From Erinaceus europaeus (Eukaryota > Chordata > Mammalia > Eulipotyphla > Erinaceidae): a stretch of DNA of 64,000 nt. The notes below the pieces were generated by a model. That model was not told the origin of the DNA. It ran no database searches and saw nothing but the letters and a program-made list of their open reading frames with translations. The stretch lies in NCBI RefSeq assembly GCF_950295315.1, contig NC_080172.1, positions 116,667,313 through 116,731,312 of the forward strand, given 5' to 3'. The position numbers were made by a program, and so were the translations under genes. This document shows, one piece after another, positions 63,750 to 64,000 of the stretch. Numbering within the stretch: the first letter of the stretch is position 1; each line of letters opens with the position of its first letter.

Positions 63750-63832
63750 TTTAGTCTTTAAAAATGGTTATAAATGATCTTTACTTATTGGATTCAGACA
63801 GTCAGAAATCGAGAGGAAAGGGGGTGATAGAG
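63750..63832 (-). mobile_element. ERI SINE type B, interrupted by an LTR
   Basis: AATGATCTTTACTTATTGGA, TTCAGACAGTCAGAAATCGA, GAGGAAAGGGGGTGATAGAG; the SINE's purine block is cut at 63832 by TGCCGGGATAG of the LTR. Confidence 0.88.
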
Positions 63833-64000
63833 TGCCGGGATAGCCTGAGGGTACTTCTTCCCGAGCTAGTGCTCTCTGGGTTGGAGAGAACTCAACTGGA
63901 GCTGATCTAGGCTGCTGTGTGGGAGAGGGATCAGGAACGCGTGCTGCACCAACTTCCGCAGGAGATACACTCTGGAACTCTCGGAGCCGGAAAGCAATTT
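63833..64000 (-). mobile_element. LTR of an endogenous retrovirus, cut by window end
   Basis: The reverse complement matches the downstream half of the LTR at 37413-37833 (shared words GCTCCGAGAGTTCCAGAGT, GTTCCTGATCCCTCTCC, GAGTTCTCTCCAACCCAGAG). It starts with TGCC, i.e. an LTR ending ...GGCA on the minus strand. Inserted in a SINE. Whether it is solo or part of a provirus cannot be told from this window. Confidence 0.85.

Overview
This window is mammalian nuclear DNA, almost certainly from a hedgehog (Erinaceus or a close relative). The evidence is dozens of copies of tRNA-headed SINEs that I recognise as the hedgehog ERI type, together with L1 3' ends, MIR copies, endogenous-retrovirus LTRs and long microsatellites. 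The species call rests on recalled SINE consensus features, not on a database search. I find no supportable protein-coding exon, functional tRNA, rRNA or CRISPR array. The long open frames are by-products of tandem repeats or of SINE and LINE sequence. The window is best read as intergenic or deep intronic.

Layout. 0-6.6 kb: SINEs, a 1.1 kb CA-rich block and a 0.5 kb polypyrimidine tract. 6.6-13.3 kb: one very large minisatellite of about 36 bp units with at least two levels of higher-order repeat. 13.3-21.5 kb: SINEs, a purine tract and a decayed RTE/BovB-type reverse transcriptase C-terminus at 17.0-17.45 kb. 21.6-28.7 kb: two solo LTRs (one carrying a tRNA-Gly half-like segment), nested SINEs and L1 pieces. 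28.7-36.5 kb: moderately unique DNA with SINEs, including a SINE expanded into a 0.4 kb GAGAGG array. 36.5-46 kb: three more solo LTRs, an L1 3' end interrupted by two SINEs, MIR copies, and a short element sharing the RTE 3' tail. 46-53 kb: SINEs and a 1.74 kb TATC array that splits a SINE. 53-64 kb: L1 3' ends, a cluster of nested SINEs, a nearly perfect 210 bp inverted repeat, an internally deleted L1, and an LTR cut by the window end.

How the parts interact. SINEs insert into L1s and other SINEs, LTRs insert into L1s, SINEs and microsatellites, and the purine/pyrimidine block inside the SINEs appears to seed long microsatellites. For the reader, SINE type A means the long ERI form with a CAACAA-rich linker and/or a 3' domain ending near CCCTGGAGGCAA. 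Type B is the short form ending near CTATCCAATAAATAA. Type C is a separate tRNA-like family ending near GAGCAGTGCTCTGGT. Boundaries without a stated target-site duplication are good to roughly 10-20 bases.
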